A DNA stretch of 64,000 nucleotides from Oscillatoria salina IIICB1 (GTDB lineage: Bacteria > Cyanobacteriota > Cyanobacteriia > Cyanobacteriales > SIO1D9), in assembly GCF_020144665.1 (NCBI RefSeq), contig NZ_JAAHBQ010000022.1:1-64000 (forward strand), read 5' to 3'. The notes under the pieces were generated by a model, which saw only the letters and a list, made by a program, of their open reading frames with translations, was not told the origin of the DNA and ran no database searches. The position numbers and the translations under genes were made by a program. Of this stretch, positions 1-8,572 are shown one piece after another. The stretch's first letter is position 1, and the number at the start of each line of letters is the position of its first letter.

Positions 1-39
1 CCTAAAGGACGGGGCTTGAAACCCAAGATTTTCGGTCAA
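1..39 (+). mobile_element. Possible right end of an IS200/IS605-type element, cut by the window edge
   Basis: The first bases contain a GC-rich block (CCTAAAGGACGGGGCTTG) and end in TCAA at 36-39. This resembles the subterminal structured right ends of IS200/IS605 (OrfB/TnpB) elements, which end in TCAA in the IS608 group. The rest of the element would lie outside the window, so neither the transposase nor the left end can be checked. The call rests on pattern resemblance only. Confidence 0.3.
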
Positions 40-61
40 AGCAGATGGGGTTAGACACTAA

Positions 62-172
62 GCAGTGAATAGTTATCAGTTATCAGTAGAGAGAGATTGG
101 AGACAAGAACCAATTAGCAAATAAACTGTTTATTGTTCGGGTGATAACTGGTCACTGCTAATCCCCAATTCC
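62..172. repeat. Intergenic repeat block (GTTATCAGT and AACTGGTCACTG units)
   Basis: Short interspersed units such as AGTTATCAGTTATCAGT and GATAACTGGTCACTGCTAA are followed by CCCCAATTCCC. The same units recur at about 7.5-7.7, 10.7-10.9, 19.8-19.9, 39.4-39.5 and 51.7-51.9 kb. The block lies just downstream of the stop of the first substrate-binding protein gene. It is non-coding as far as can be seen. Confidence 0.7.
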
Positions 173-173
173 C

Positions 174-1115
174 TTAATTCGCAGAAGCGATCGCTTGTTG
201 TCCTGGCTGGGAATTTGCAAAACCTAAAAATGCTTGTACTTGGGGAGATGCGGGTTGCTGGTAAACATAGGCTAGGTTGCGTTGATAAGGATAGTTAACA
301 GCTTGGGGTGTTATACCATCAACTGGTACTACTTGTACTGTACTTTGATTCGCAGCTTGGGCGTAAGTTGCATAACCGATTCCGTTTTCGCCTAATGCTT
401 GAAATAAAGGTGTCGTCGCATCTCGGTCTAAAGTGGTAAAGTTAGCACCATTACCAAAGTTACCACCATTTAGCACTAATTCTTGAAAAGCTTGGCGAGT
501 GCCACTAACTGGAGGACGATTAATTACTTGAATGGTTCCGGAAGCAGTTCTACCTACTGCTGACCAATCGGTAATTTGTCCTTGAAAAATTTTAACAACT
601 TGTTCTTGAGTTAAACCACCTCGGAGAGGATTAGCAATTCCCACAACGATCGCGATCGCGTCTTGGGCTACGGGAACTGCTGTTAAACCTGTATTTTTTT
701 CTTGAGGTGTTAAAGGACGTGAAATAGCTGCTAAATCGGCACTTCTTGACTGTACAGCTTCGATACCTTTTTCTGTTCCACCTGCTAAGGTAACAATTCT
801 CGTATTAGGAAATTGTTGCTCGAAACTATTTTTTAGTGCCTGATTAATTTGTACCATACTTGTTGAACCTTCGATGCGAATTGTGGTTCCTGCTGGTACG
901 TTATTCGGTGGAGTAAATTCGTTTGTGGGTGCGTCGGGAGAACTATTCGTAGTTACTGGTTGATTGTTTGCTGGATCGAGATTTTCGTTATTGTTTCCGC
1001 CAATTAATCCTTGTATTCCTCCAGATTTAGTAAACCACCAATAGCCGCCGCCAAGTAAGGCTAAGGTGATAATTAAAGCTAAAATTAAGGGTATGGTTTC
1101 GTTTTTTTGGGACAT
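174..1115 (-). CDS. PstS-like phosphate-type substrate-binding protein, membrane-anchored
   Basis: This is a 313-residue protein with an N-terminal membrane anchor (about residues 9-27), an Asn/Pro-rich linker (about 36-75) and a PstS/SphX-type periplasmic binding domain (about 78-313). The ligand-contact type motifs GSTSM and VSGTRQAF fit oxyanion binding, most likely phosphate. The ATG is at 1115. No lipobox or cleavable signal peptide is evident, so the anchor is probably retained. The first residues match the anchors of the next two binding proteins. The gene is last in a minus-strand run behind a Ser/Thr kinase, with no PstC, PstA or PstB nearby, so a sensory role is as plausible as transport. 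Confidence 0.8.
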   Translation of the reverse strand: MSQKNETIPLILALIITLALLGGGYWWFTKSGGIQGLIGGNNNENLDPANNQPVTTNSSPDAPTNEFTPPNNVPAGTTIRIEGSTSMVQINQALKNSFEQQFPNTRIVTLAGGTEKGIEAVQSRSADLAAISRPLTPQEKNTGLTAVPVAQDAIAIVVGIANPLRGGLTQEQVVKIFQGQITDWSAVGRTASGTIQVINRPPVSGTRQAFQELVLNGGNFGNGANFTTLDRDATTPLFQALGENGIGYATYAQAANQSTVQVVPVDGITPQAVNYPYQRNLAYVYQQPASPQVQAFLGFANSQPGQQAIASAN

Positions 1116-1233
1116 GGTGATTTATTTGTAACCACTGATAAACGCAGATAAATGCAGATTTATTTATCTGAAAATTTTCGGCGATATTTTTGATTAATGT
1201 AAGTTAAAAGTGAGAATTTTAACTAATGTTTAT

Positions 1234-2292
1234 TTAGCGAATTCTGACGAATCCGGCTTCCTCGATTAGCTGTTGACCTTGATTGCTTAGTAATAAGTTA
1301 GCATAGGTAATGCCAGCTTGTTCGTCAACGCTACCATCTTGTTTAACAATGACAAATAGTCTTCTAGTAATGGGATATTCTCCATTTTGAAAAGCTGCTG
1401 AATTTAACTGATTTCGTCTGTTAGGGCATTCATCAAGAGGTACGAATGGTTTTTGGTAGGGAGCCACAAATTCGTCGCTTCTACGTCCAATTGGGAGGGT
1501 TTTGATAGTACATTGAGGAACGACTTCGGGTGCGGAAGCAAAATAAATTCCGCCCGGATTTTCCGCAACTTTTCTTAAAGCTTCTGTGGTTGTAGAAACA
1601 AGTTCAATATTAGCAGCAAATTCTGCGCCATTTAAGACATTTTCGACAAAAAATTCGCTCGTGCCTCCTGCTTCTACAGGTCGAGAATAAGCAATAATCG
1701 GAATACTGTTACCACCAATTTGATTCCAATTAGTAATTTTGCCTGTATAAATATCTTGAAGCTGAGAAATAGTGATTCCGGGAATTGTTAAATCGGGATG
1801 AGTAGCGATCGCAATTCCATCGATGGCTACGGGAATTTCTTTCAAGCTAAAACTGCGTGTTTGCGCTTTTTCATATTCTTCCTCTTTTAGCGATCGCGAA
1901 GATTGAGAAAATGCTAGTTGATTATTTAATAACATTTTAATCCCCGTACCAGAACCGGGCGCACCACTGGTAGGATCGGTATAGCGTAAGTCAAACTTAG
2001 GCCAAACAGTTTGGATTGCTGGATCTACTTCTTTACGAATTGTTGCCCAGGTTGTACTACCACCATAGCTAAATAAGCCGGAAGGTACATTTTCTACTTC
2101 GGCAAAGGTATCTACACTTGCTGTTGTTGCTGCTTCAATCTGAGAGTTATTGGCGGTTTGGTTATTATCTTGAGAATTATCCTGACTCAGATTAAATCCA
2201 CCTCGATTAAACAGCCAAAAACCACCACCTAATAAAGCTACTGTAATCGCTAAAGTTAAAATTAAGGTTAAGGTTTCGTTTTTTTGTGACAT
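1234..2292 (-). CDS. PstS-like substrate-binding protein, membrane-anchored
   Basis: A 352-residue relative of the downstream protein. The N-terminus (MSQKNET then a hydrophobic stretch to about residue 28) is nearly identical to the other two binding proteins in this run. An Asn/Gln/Ser linker is followed by a type 2 periplasmic binding domain (about 70-352) with GGSTTW near its start and a phosphate-like GSGTGI segment. Spacing to the following gene is 118 bp and to the preceding one 29 bp, consistent with cotranscription. The ligand cannot be fixed from sequence. The family is best known for phosphate, but the binding residues differ enough that another oxyanion is possible. Confidence 0.78.
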   Translation of the reverse strand: MSQKNETLTLILTLAITVALLGGGFWLFNRGGFNLSQDNSQDNNQTANNSQIEAATTASVDTFAEVENVPSGLFSYGGSTTWATIRKEVDPAIQTVWPKFDLRYTDPTSGAPGSGTGIKMLLNNQLAFSQSSRSLKEEEYEKAQTRSFSLKEIPVAIDGIAIATHPDLTIPGITISQLQDIYTGKITNWNQIGGNSIPIIAYSRPVEAGGTSEFFVENVLNGAEFAANIELVSTTTEALRKVAENPGGIYFASAPEVVPQCTIKTLPIGRRSDEFVAPYQKPFVPLDECPNRRNQLNSAAFQNGEYPITRRLFVIVKQDGSVDEQAGITYANLLLSNQGQQLIEEAGFVRIR

Positions 2293-2321
2293 AGAAGCTG
2301 CAAATATCTCCTGCTTCTACT

Positions 2322-3731
2322 TTAAGGTATTGGCACGAATTCATAGCCAAAAGAAGTGCGCGATCCTGGTTGAATAGTTACTAATTGTACAGCTTGGTTG
2401 CGATCGCCAGAACTCAAAAAGCGAATTTTGCCTGATGCACCGTTGGCTTCAAAGTTACCAGAAGAAAGGGTTTGTTGTAAGCCACTACGACTGGGATTAG
2501 GTTGTAAACCAGCGATTAAGGCTTGGCTAGCATCATAAGCTAAAGCGGTACGCCAGTTAACTTCTCCTCCCCATAATTTTCCCGCCGTTTGGGGAAATTC
2601 AGCATCGGGATCGGCAAGAATATGCCAAGGTACTGCTAAAATCATCCCAACGGCGTCAGAGCGACCAATTTGTAAGGTTTTAACTTTGTAAGCACTATCT
2701 CCAGCTAATAATGGTAAGCGTTTATCGTTAACTTGGACTACTTGTAAAGCTTGGTCGAGAGTAGCAGAATTCGGTGCTAACATTAAAACTTCTGCGTTTT
2801 TGGCGATCGCGTCGTTCACCGCATTGGCAGAATTAAAGTTATTATCGGCAAAGTTATATTCAGCAACTACCTCTCCACCGTCACCAAATAAGGCGGTTGT
2901 ATATTCATTTTTGAGAGATTTACTGTAACTACTCTCTGAGTTGAAAAAGACGGCTGCTTTTTGTAAGTTTAATTCGTTGACTGTATAGCGAGAAAGGGCG
3001 CTACCTGCAAAGCGATCGCTAGGAACTGTCCGAAAGATATAATTGCCTAGAGTAGAAAGTTCTACTGATGTGGATGTCGGCGAAATCATTACCAATTTAT
3101 TTGCTTGATAAATTTCGGCTGCGGCTAAACTAACTGCGCTGCCAAAATGACCGATAACTCCTAAAATATCAGAGCGATCGATAAATTCTTCAGCTAATTG
3201 TTTGGCAATTTCAGGATTATTATCATCGTTAGCAATTAAAATTTTTAGAGGAATACCATTAATTCCTCCTACTTGATTGATTTCTTGTTGCGCTTGGGCT
3301 ACTCCCCGCAGCATTTCTTGGGCGGCATCAATTTCTTCACCGATAGGCATTGAAGCAACAATTGTGTATGATTTATTTTTCCCAATCCGAGCATTATTCA
3401 GATAAATTAGGGCTTCTGGATCGTTGGGTTTTTCTTTGAGAGATGCTTGTAAATTCTTAATTGCTTCAGGATAGTTATCTTTAGCGATCGCTGCTGTCGC
3501 ATTCACTTTTTCCTGAGTACCATCCCCAGGAATTAAAACTTTTTCGCCCTCACTAATTCTTGCTGACAAACTTTTTTTCGATTCAGATAGATTTATTGTT
3601 TCTCTTGCATTATTCTCTGAAGTTGAGTTAATAAATCTACCATTAGTAAACCACCAAATCCCCCCCGCAACTAAACCCAAAGTAATCAATAGGGAGATTA
3701 ACAAAAGTTTTGTTTCATTTTGCTGATTCAT
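2322..3731 (-). CDS. Membrane-anchored branched-chain amino acid type (Peripla_BP_6) binding protein
   Basis: A 469-residue protein. It opens with MNQQNET and a hydrophobic anchor (about 9-28) like the two PstS-like proteins downstream. A short TPR-like helix pair (about 75-115, with NYPEAIKNL and PNDPEALIYL) comes next, then a Leu/Ile/Val-binding-protein-type domain (about 120-469) with GVIGHFGSA and MISPTSTSVEL. This family binds amino acids, urea or amides and also occurs as a sensory domain. The mix of an LIV-type and two PstS-type domains on one anchor type, without permease genes, argues against an ordinary ABC importer. Confidence 0.78.
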   Translation of the reverse strand: MNQQNETKLLLISLLITLGLVAGGIWWFTNGRFINSTSENNARETINLSESKKSLSARISEGEKVLIPGDGTQEKVNATAAIAKDNYPEAIKNLQASLKEKPNDPEALIYLNNARIGKNKSYTIVASMPIGEEIDAAQEMLRGVAQAQQEINQVGGINGIPLKILIANDDNNPEIAKQLAEEFIDRSDILGVIGHFGSAVSLAAAEIYQANKLVMISPTSTSVELSTLGNYIFRTVPSDRFAGSALSRYTVNELNLQKAAVFFNSESSYSKSLKNEYTTALFGDGGEVVAEYNFADNNFNSANAVNDAIAKNAEVLMLAPNSATLDQALQVVQVNDKRLPLLAGDSAYKVKTLQIGRSDAVGMILAVPWHILADPDAEFPQTAGKLWGGEVNWRTALAYDASQALIAGLQPNPSRSGLQQTLSSGNFEANGASGKIRFLSSGDRNQAVQLVTIQPGSRTSFGYEFVPIP

Positions 3732-3803
3732 TTTTAGTTATTTAATAACCACCTAAATTTATTAGTTAGCAAGTCCCTGCATTTACTAGTTATCAGTTAC
3801 CAG

Positions 3804-5315
3804 TTAAATCATTGCCGATAGTAATTTATAAATTAAACGGAAAAGGGCTGTAACTGCAACTGTTGCTGCTGCGGTAAAAATTCCTGCTATCAGCACAAAT
3901 TGAATCCCAAAACCGCCTCGCAGGCCGGGAATTAACATCAATGCTAAAGTAATAATGGCAATAATTGGTAAATCTTTTCCTTCAATTATGCGGCGATATT
4001 GCACAAAAATTAATCCGCCGACAATTGCACCTAATAATCCGATACTAATTCCTGGAGAAGGTAATAAACTTCCTAAAGCAAAAAATAATAACCCCGCTTC
4101 AAATCCTGTAAAAGCGGCGCTAAGAAGGATGTCTAGTAAAGAAAATCGTCGTCGTGCAGGTGTGCCACTAGGTTGCTGCTGAATTCTTCCTTGTTGCTGA
4201 GACGGAGGTACTGGGGAAGATGCTTGTGAGGGGTTGACAGATTGAGGAGTTTGTGGTAAGTTGCCTGATTGAACGGTAGCTGCTTGGGGAGAGGGATTAA
4301 CTACGGCTGTTGATTGGGCAGGATTAGGTGAAGGTTGTGGTGGTAGTGGAGTGGGAGTTATCGAGTGATTTTGGAGAGCATCAATAACTTCTTGGGCGGA
4401 GGAGTAGCGATCGCTGGGATTATGTTGTAACATCCGATCGAAAATCTCAGCAAGAGAGTCACTAACGCCCGGAGCCTGCGATCGCCAATTCCAGCGATCG
4501 TCATGGTAAAGTTCTTCAAAATCCTTCCCCGTCAGTAAATTTACGCAAGTAGCCGCCAGTGCATACAAATCCGTCGAAGGATAGACGCGAGAGCCAATCA
4601 TTTGTTCTGGCGGAGCAAAACCCATCGAAAAAATGCCCGTAGAGCGTGAAGGTGGGGGAGTACCTGCACCTGCGGTAACTTGCTTCACAGCCCCAAAATC
4701 GAGGAGATACAAACGCCCGGAGCGATCGCGCATAATATTAGACGGTTTAATATCTCGATGGATCGAATTATGTTCGTGGACAAACTGAAGTACATTAAGA
4801 ATCGACTCTAACACCTCACGAACTTCAGCTTCGCTCAACTGTCCTTTTGCTTGTAATTCTTTTTCTAAATCTTGTCCATCGATAAATTGCTGTACCAAAT
4901 AGAAAAATTGGTTTTCCGAGTTAGCTGCACCATTACCCACAATCAAAGGGAAAAAAGCGTACAGATCGGGAATTTGAGGATGTTCGCTTCCCAACCTTTC
5001 TAAAACCTCAGCTTCGCGAGAAAACAAATTTTGGGCAATTTCCAACTGACGAGAACTTAAATTTCCTGCTGGCTGAAACTGCTTCACCACACAAAAGCGC
5101 ATCGTCGGAGTATAGCGATCGCGTGCTAGAAATGCTGCACCAAAGCCACCTCTACCCAACAAACGAGAAGGAAGATAGCGCCCTGCCAAAATTAAAGGCA
5201 TTCCACAACTAGTGCAATATTTCTGCTGTGCTGTTTTCAGCTTCGACTCATCGTCAAGATCGCTAAAGTTATTTAGAGGTTTCGAACAGCCAGGACGGGT
5301 GCAAATAATTTCCAT
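3804..5315 (-). CDS. Zinc-ribbon serine/threonine protein kinase with C-terminal membrane domain
   Basis: The ATG at 5315 gives 503 residues; a TTG 15 bp upstream would extend it without support. Cys5, Cys10, Cys34 and Cys37 form a zinc-ribbon-like head. The Hanks-type kinase domain (about 48-315) is complete: glycine loop GRGGFG, VVK lysine, HRDIKPSN catalytic loop, LDFG, and APPEQ before the activation-segment end. A Pro/Gln-rich linker (about 320-390) leads to roughly four membrane segments. It should be an active membrane kinase facing the cytoplasm. The membrane part has no large external domain, and the following three genes encode anchored solute-binding proteins, so these may act as its sensors (inference). 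The gap to the next gene is 72 bp. Confidence 0.9.
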   Translation of the reverse strand: MEIICTRPGCSKPLNNFSDLDDESKLKTAQQKYCTSCGMPLILAGRYLPSRLLGRGGFGAAFLARDRYTPTMRFCVVKQFQPAGNLSSRQLEIAQNLFSREAEVLERLGSEHPQIPDLYAFFPLIVGNGAANSENQFFYLVQQFIDGQDLEKELQAKGQLSEAEVREVLESILNVLQFVHEHNSIHRDIKPSNIMRDRSGRLYLLDFGAVKQVTAGAGTPPPSRSTGIFSMGFAPPEQMIGSRVYPSTDLYALAATCVNLLTGKDFEELYHDDRWNWRSQAPGVSDSLAEIFDRMLQHNPSDRYSSAQEVIDALQNHSITPTPLPPQPSPNPAQSTAVVNPSPQAATVQSGNLPQTPQSVNPSQASSPVPPSQQQGRIQQQPSGTPARRRFSLLDILLSAAFTGFEAGLLFFALGSLLPSPGISIGLLGAIVGGLIFVQYRRIIEGKDLPIIAIITLALMLIPGLRGGFGIQFVLIAGIFTAAATVAVTALFRLIYKLLSAMI

Positions 5316-5391
5316 AATTGTTGCAAACAAGGCTCACTCACCAGTCTGCCATAATTTTCTGTTTGCACTATAACAGGTGACTTACTCCCAG

Positions 5392-6417
5392 CTAAGTCAA
5401 CTCTTGCTCTTGATTAGCTTGTTCTTGATTGGGAGTAGTAGCTTTAACTTTAGAAGGCGATCGCGACGCATTCAACTCGATCCCGGTATACCATCCCTGA
5501 GTAGCAAACTTCGGCAAAATTTCCTGGCTAAAAGCTTCTGCGGCTTTAGAGCGGTAACGACTAGGATTAATAATCACGTGCAAAATACGTTTAATTACCA
5601 GATCGTCAAATTGAGCGCGGTGCAAAATTCCCATCTGCAACTCTTTTTCGATCGCCGAAATCGAGACAAAAGCTGCTCCCAGTCCTGATTGGACAGCATT
5701 TTTAATCGCCTCAATCGAGTTTAACTCCATCTCAATTTTCAACCGCTTCGGATCGATATCCCAGCGACTCAACACCCCATCAATTACTTTGCGGATTGTC
5801 GATTGAGAATCCAGAGCAATAAACTGCAATTTATAAAGGTCTTCTTTTTGAATTTTGTCAACCTGAGCAAACTGATGAGTCACAGGCAAAATTAGCGCCA
5901 ACTCATCTTCAGCATAAGGAATAACATCTAAAACATCTTGCAATTCTGGGGGTACTTCCCCACCAATAATCGCCAAATCCACTTGTCCATTTGCCACACT
6001 CCAAGAAGTGCGCCTTGTCGAATGAACTTGTAGTTGTACCGACACATCAGGATACAATTGGCGAAACAAACCGATCATCCGAGGCAAAAAATAAGTTCCG
6101 GTAGTTTGGGATGCGCCGACGATCAGCGTACCGCCTTGAAGATTTTGCAAATCCTCCAAAGCTCGGCAGGTTTCCTGACAAAGAGTGATAACTTTTTCCC
6201 CATAATTGAGGAGTAAGTGACCTGCTTCAGTTAGCTGCGCCCTGCGTCCTCCTCGATCGAATAAAGGTACATTAAGTTGTCTTTCCAAGTTTTGTACTTG
6301 CAGGCTAACTGCTGGTTGGGATACATAAAGGCTATCAGCAGCACGTTTAAAACTCCCCTCAGCAGCGATCGCTTTGAGTATCCGGAGTTGATCGAGAGTA
6401 AAAGGGATATCAGACAT
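5392..6417 (-). CDS. rbcR: LysR-family transcriptional regulator RbcR (Ycf30)
   Basis: A 341-residue LysR regulator with an N-terminal winged helix-turn-helix (about 1-65; [19 protein letters not shown]) and an effector-binding domain (about 95-300). The opening and the conserved [20 protein letters not shown] stretch match the cyanobacterial/plastid RbcR (Ycf30) group rather than NdhR/CcmR. Members control Rubisco and carbon-fixation genes in response to metabolites. The C-terminal tail after about residue 310 is Gln/Asn-rich and probably disordered. It is divergent from the NnrU-like gene and close to the ndhF1-ndhD1 pair. Like most LysR genes it may regulate itself from the shared intergenic region. 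Confidence 0.85.
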   Translation of the reverse strand: MSDIPFTLDQLRILKAIAAEGSFKRAADSLYVSQPAVSLQVQNLERQLNVPLFDRGGRRAQLTEAGHLLLNYGEKVITLCQETCRALEDLQNLQGGTLIVGASQTTGTYFLPRMIGLFRQLYPDVSVQLQVHSTRRTSWSVANGQVDLAIIGGEVPPELQDVLDVIPYAEDELALILPVTHQFAQVDKIQKEDLYKLQFIALDSQSTIRKVIDGVLSRWDIDPKRLKIEMELNSIEAIKNAVQSGLGAAFVSISAIEKELQMGILHRAQFDDLVIKRILHVIINPSRYRSKAAEAFSQEILPKFATQGWYTGIELNASRSPSKVKATTPNQEQANQEQELT

Positions 6418-6824
6418 AAGGCTAAGGAGAGAAAGTTTAATTATCCGGGGTTATGGTCGGTTCCGACAGTCTGCCCGGACTTTGAGCTGCCCGGTGTCTT
6501 AATCTCAATCTCATTGCTATTGGAACCACAATTTACGAAACTAATTTTTGCTTACAGTTACTAATTGATGTAAGACAAAGCATTTTTTCTTGAGATGTTA
6601 TCTATAATACCGACAAATATCTCCCTTAACGATCTGAACTTACAAATATTATGGGATGAGGGAGTAAAAAAGAAAGTCTCCGCTCAAAATAGACAGTAAC
6701 ACAACAGGGGAGCGACTACCTACTCAATCATCAAAATCCTTTGAGGATGAGGATTTGTCAATGTTACCATTGAGCAGTGTTCGTACTGAAATTAACTGCC
6801 AAAACTGGATTGTTTCCTAAACTT
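6418..6824. other. Divergent intergenic region between rbcR and the NnrU-like gene
   Basis: About 400 bp without a convincing gene. It holds a small perfect palindrome GTCGGTTCCGAC (6456-6467), about 40 bp upstream of the rbcR start, a reasonable place for an operator, but I cannot assign it to a regulator. A short hairpin-like TCCTTTGAGGA lies near 6739. No tRNA or recognised small RNA was found. Confidence 0.4.
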
Positions 6825-7541
6825 ATGATCTTCAAAGACTGGTTGACACTTAGTCACTGGATAATGTTGGGTTTGCTGTTAGGGTTTGCGATCGCCCATA
6901 GCGGTTTGGCTGCACTACGCCCTTGGGGAGAAGCCAAAATTGGCGCCAGACTCTACCGCCTGCTCTTTGCTAGTGTTAGTATTCCCCTCGCCACAATTTT
7001 AATTATTTATTTCTTTAATCACCGTTACGATGGTCTCCAACTTTGGCAACTACGACACATTCGAGGGGTATTTACCACAGTTTGGGTTTTAAGTGCGATT
7101 TCCTTTATTTTTCTTTACCCAGCTACTTTTAACCTCCTAGAAATTGCGGCAATTCAGAAACCAGAAGTTCACCTCTACGAAACCGGGATTATGCGCATTA
7201 CCAGACATCCCCAAATGGTCGGACAAATAATTTGGTGTATTGCTCATAGCCTATGGCTTGGCACAAGTTTCACTTTATTGACTTCAGTAGGATTAGTTGC
7301 CCATCATTTGTTTGCCATTTGGCACGGCGATCGCCGTTTAGAAGCACGCTACGGAGAAGCTTTTCTAACTGCCAAAGCTCGCACTTCTGTGATTCCTTTC
7401 CAAGCCATTCTTGATGGTCGTCAAACTCTTAAATGGCAAGAGTTTCTCCGTCCTGCTTATCTGGGAGTCCTAGCTTTTGTTTTGCTCCTTTGGTGGGGTC
7501 ATCCCTGGTTGATGACTGTCACCGCTAAAGTTCCTTGGTGA
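6825..7541 (+). CDS. NnrU family membrane protein, 15-cis-zeta-carotene isomerase (Z-ISO)-like
   Basis: The ATG at 6825 (MIFKDWLTLSHWIM) gives 238 residues; a GTG at 6777 would add 16 weakly supported residues. The protein has about six hydrophobic segments. It shows the NnrU/Z-ISO features: AHSGLAALRPWGE near the start, a central RHIRG, then GIMRITRHPQMVGQ and a late HGDRRLEARYGE. Plant Z-ISO, a haem-containing carotenoid isomerase, belongs to this family, so a carotenoid isomerase role in the membrane is plausible, though bacterial NnrU proteins were first linked to denitrification loci. An STRR repeat array begins immediately after the stop. Confidence 0.75.
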   Translation: MIFKDWLTLSHWIMLGLLLGFAIAHSGLAALRPWGEAKIGARLYRLLFASVSIPLATILIIYFFNHRYDGLQLWQLRHIRGVFTTVWVLSAISFIFLYPATFNLLEIAAIQKPEVHLYETGIMRITRHPQMVGQIIWCIAHSLWLGTSFTLLTSVGLVAHHLFAIWHGDRRLEARYGEAFLTAKARTSVIPFQAILDGRQTLKWQEFLRPAYLGVLAFVLLLWWGHPWLMTVTAKVPW

Positions 7542-7742
7542 TTGGGGATTGGTGATTGGGGATTGGTGACTGGGGATTGGTGACTGGGGATTGGGAAGAG
7601 GGGAAAGAGGGGGAGGACAAGGAAGACTTGGGAGATAAACTATTAACTGATAACTGTTCACTGATAACTGTTCTCTGATAACTGTTCACTGTTAACTGTT
7701 CACTGTTAACTGTTCACTGATAACTGTTCACTGATAACTGAA
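7533..7742. repeat. STRR heptamer array followed by AACTGTTCACTGAT tandem units
   Basis: The block begins with GGTGATTGGGGATTGG units (heptamer GGGGATT/GGTGACT), then a purine-rich bridge (GAGGGGAAAGAGGGGG), then about eight copies of a 14-bp unit TAACTGTTCACTGA or close variants. It fills the gap between the NnrU-like gene and the thioredoxin-like gene. The heptamer matches the known cyanobacterial STRR class. Confidence 0.85.
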
Positions 7743-7880
7743 CCTAGTCCCCAATAAAACACATACTTTTGTTATTTTGTCAAGAACAAAATTATTGAGA
7801 TCCCCATTATCACTCGATCCCAAATAGATGTAGCATGATCCAAAGTGCATATAACAAAAGTTAGATAACAAAACGGAATT

Positions 7881-8222
7881 ATGCTGGTTTCTGTAAGCGA
7901 GCGGAACTTTTCCAAAGAGGTTTTAGAATCGAACCAGCCAGTGCTGGTTCACTTTTGGACACCTTGGTGTGGTTTATGTAAAAGAATTAACCCTTTATTG
8001 CATCAATTTCAGTTGGAATGGGAAGGACAAGTTAAAGTAGTGGGGATCAATCCCGACGAAAACTTAAAACTAGCTTCTCAATATCGTCTCACCAGTTTAC
8101 CAACATTGCTAATGTTCGATCGCGGAGCAGTAGTAGATCGTATTGAAGGCTTTCAGGGACGGGAGGAACTCAAACGGAACTTAGATAAACTAATGGTTAG
8201 TTTGCTACCAAGTTCTGCTTGA
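7881..8222 (+). CDS. Thioredoxin-like protein with atypical WCGLC active site
   Basis: A complete 113-residue thioredoxin fold. The redox motif reads TPWCGLCKR, so the usual WCGPC proline is replaced by leucine. The cis-proline segment SLPTLLMF is present. The Pro-to-Leu change is expected to alter the redox potential or partner range relative to standard TrxA. There is no signal peptide, so it should act in the cytosol. It stands alone downstream of a repeat array and is followed by a strong terminator at 8315. Its specific partner is unknown. Confidence 0.85.
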   Translation: MLVSVSERNFSKEVLESNQPVLVHFWTPWCGLCKRINPLLHQFQLEWEGQVKVVGINPDENLKLASQYRLTSLPTLLMFDRGAVVDRIEGFQGREELKRNLDKLMVSLLPSSA

Positions 8223-8572
8223 AGAGGAAGGTGTCAAAGCAACTGGTGAAAAAGAAAGCGAACAATAGAGCGATCGCTATTAACCTCACTTAAAAAATTT
8301 TTAGTACAACCACTAAAAAACCCACTAGCAAAAATCAGCCAGTGGGTTTTTCAGATTTTTGCAGGCTAATTTCTTTTCTTAAGAGGGATTTTTTCAGTAT
8401 CAAGCTTAGTTTTCATGGGAACTAACATTCAGACATTAGACAACTTCAAAAAACTTCACCAGGGAAACGATCCCAGCAAAAATAGGTACAAACACTTCCC
8501 GATCTCACCGTATGTGTCACAATTGTTAACGGTACTAGCCAAAAAGTGAAGAAATATAAAGTAGGCATTTAG
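8223..8572. other. Intergenic region with terminator and ndhF1 leader
   Basis: A 350-bp gap. The first part holds an intrinsic terminator for the thioredoxin-like gene. The remaining 220 bp upstream of ndhF1 should contain its promoter and leader, but no clear -10/-35 pair, small RNA or ORF stands out. Confidence 0.5.
8315..8351 (+). terminator. Intrinsic terminator after the thioredoxin-like gene
   Basis: The stem AAAACCCACT pairs with AGTGGGTTTT across a 14-base loop and runs into a T tract. It lies about 95 bp after the stop codon. Confidence 0.85.

Noticed and set aside
174-2292. Phosphate ABC transporter operon (pst)
   Set aside because: Only binding proteins are present; no PstA, PstB or PstC is encoded nearby, and the anchors are non-cleavable.
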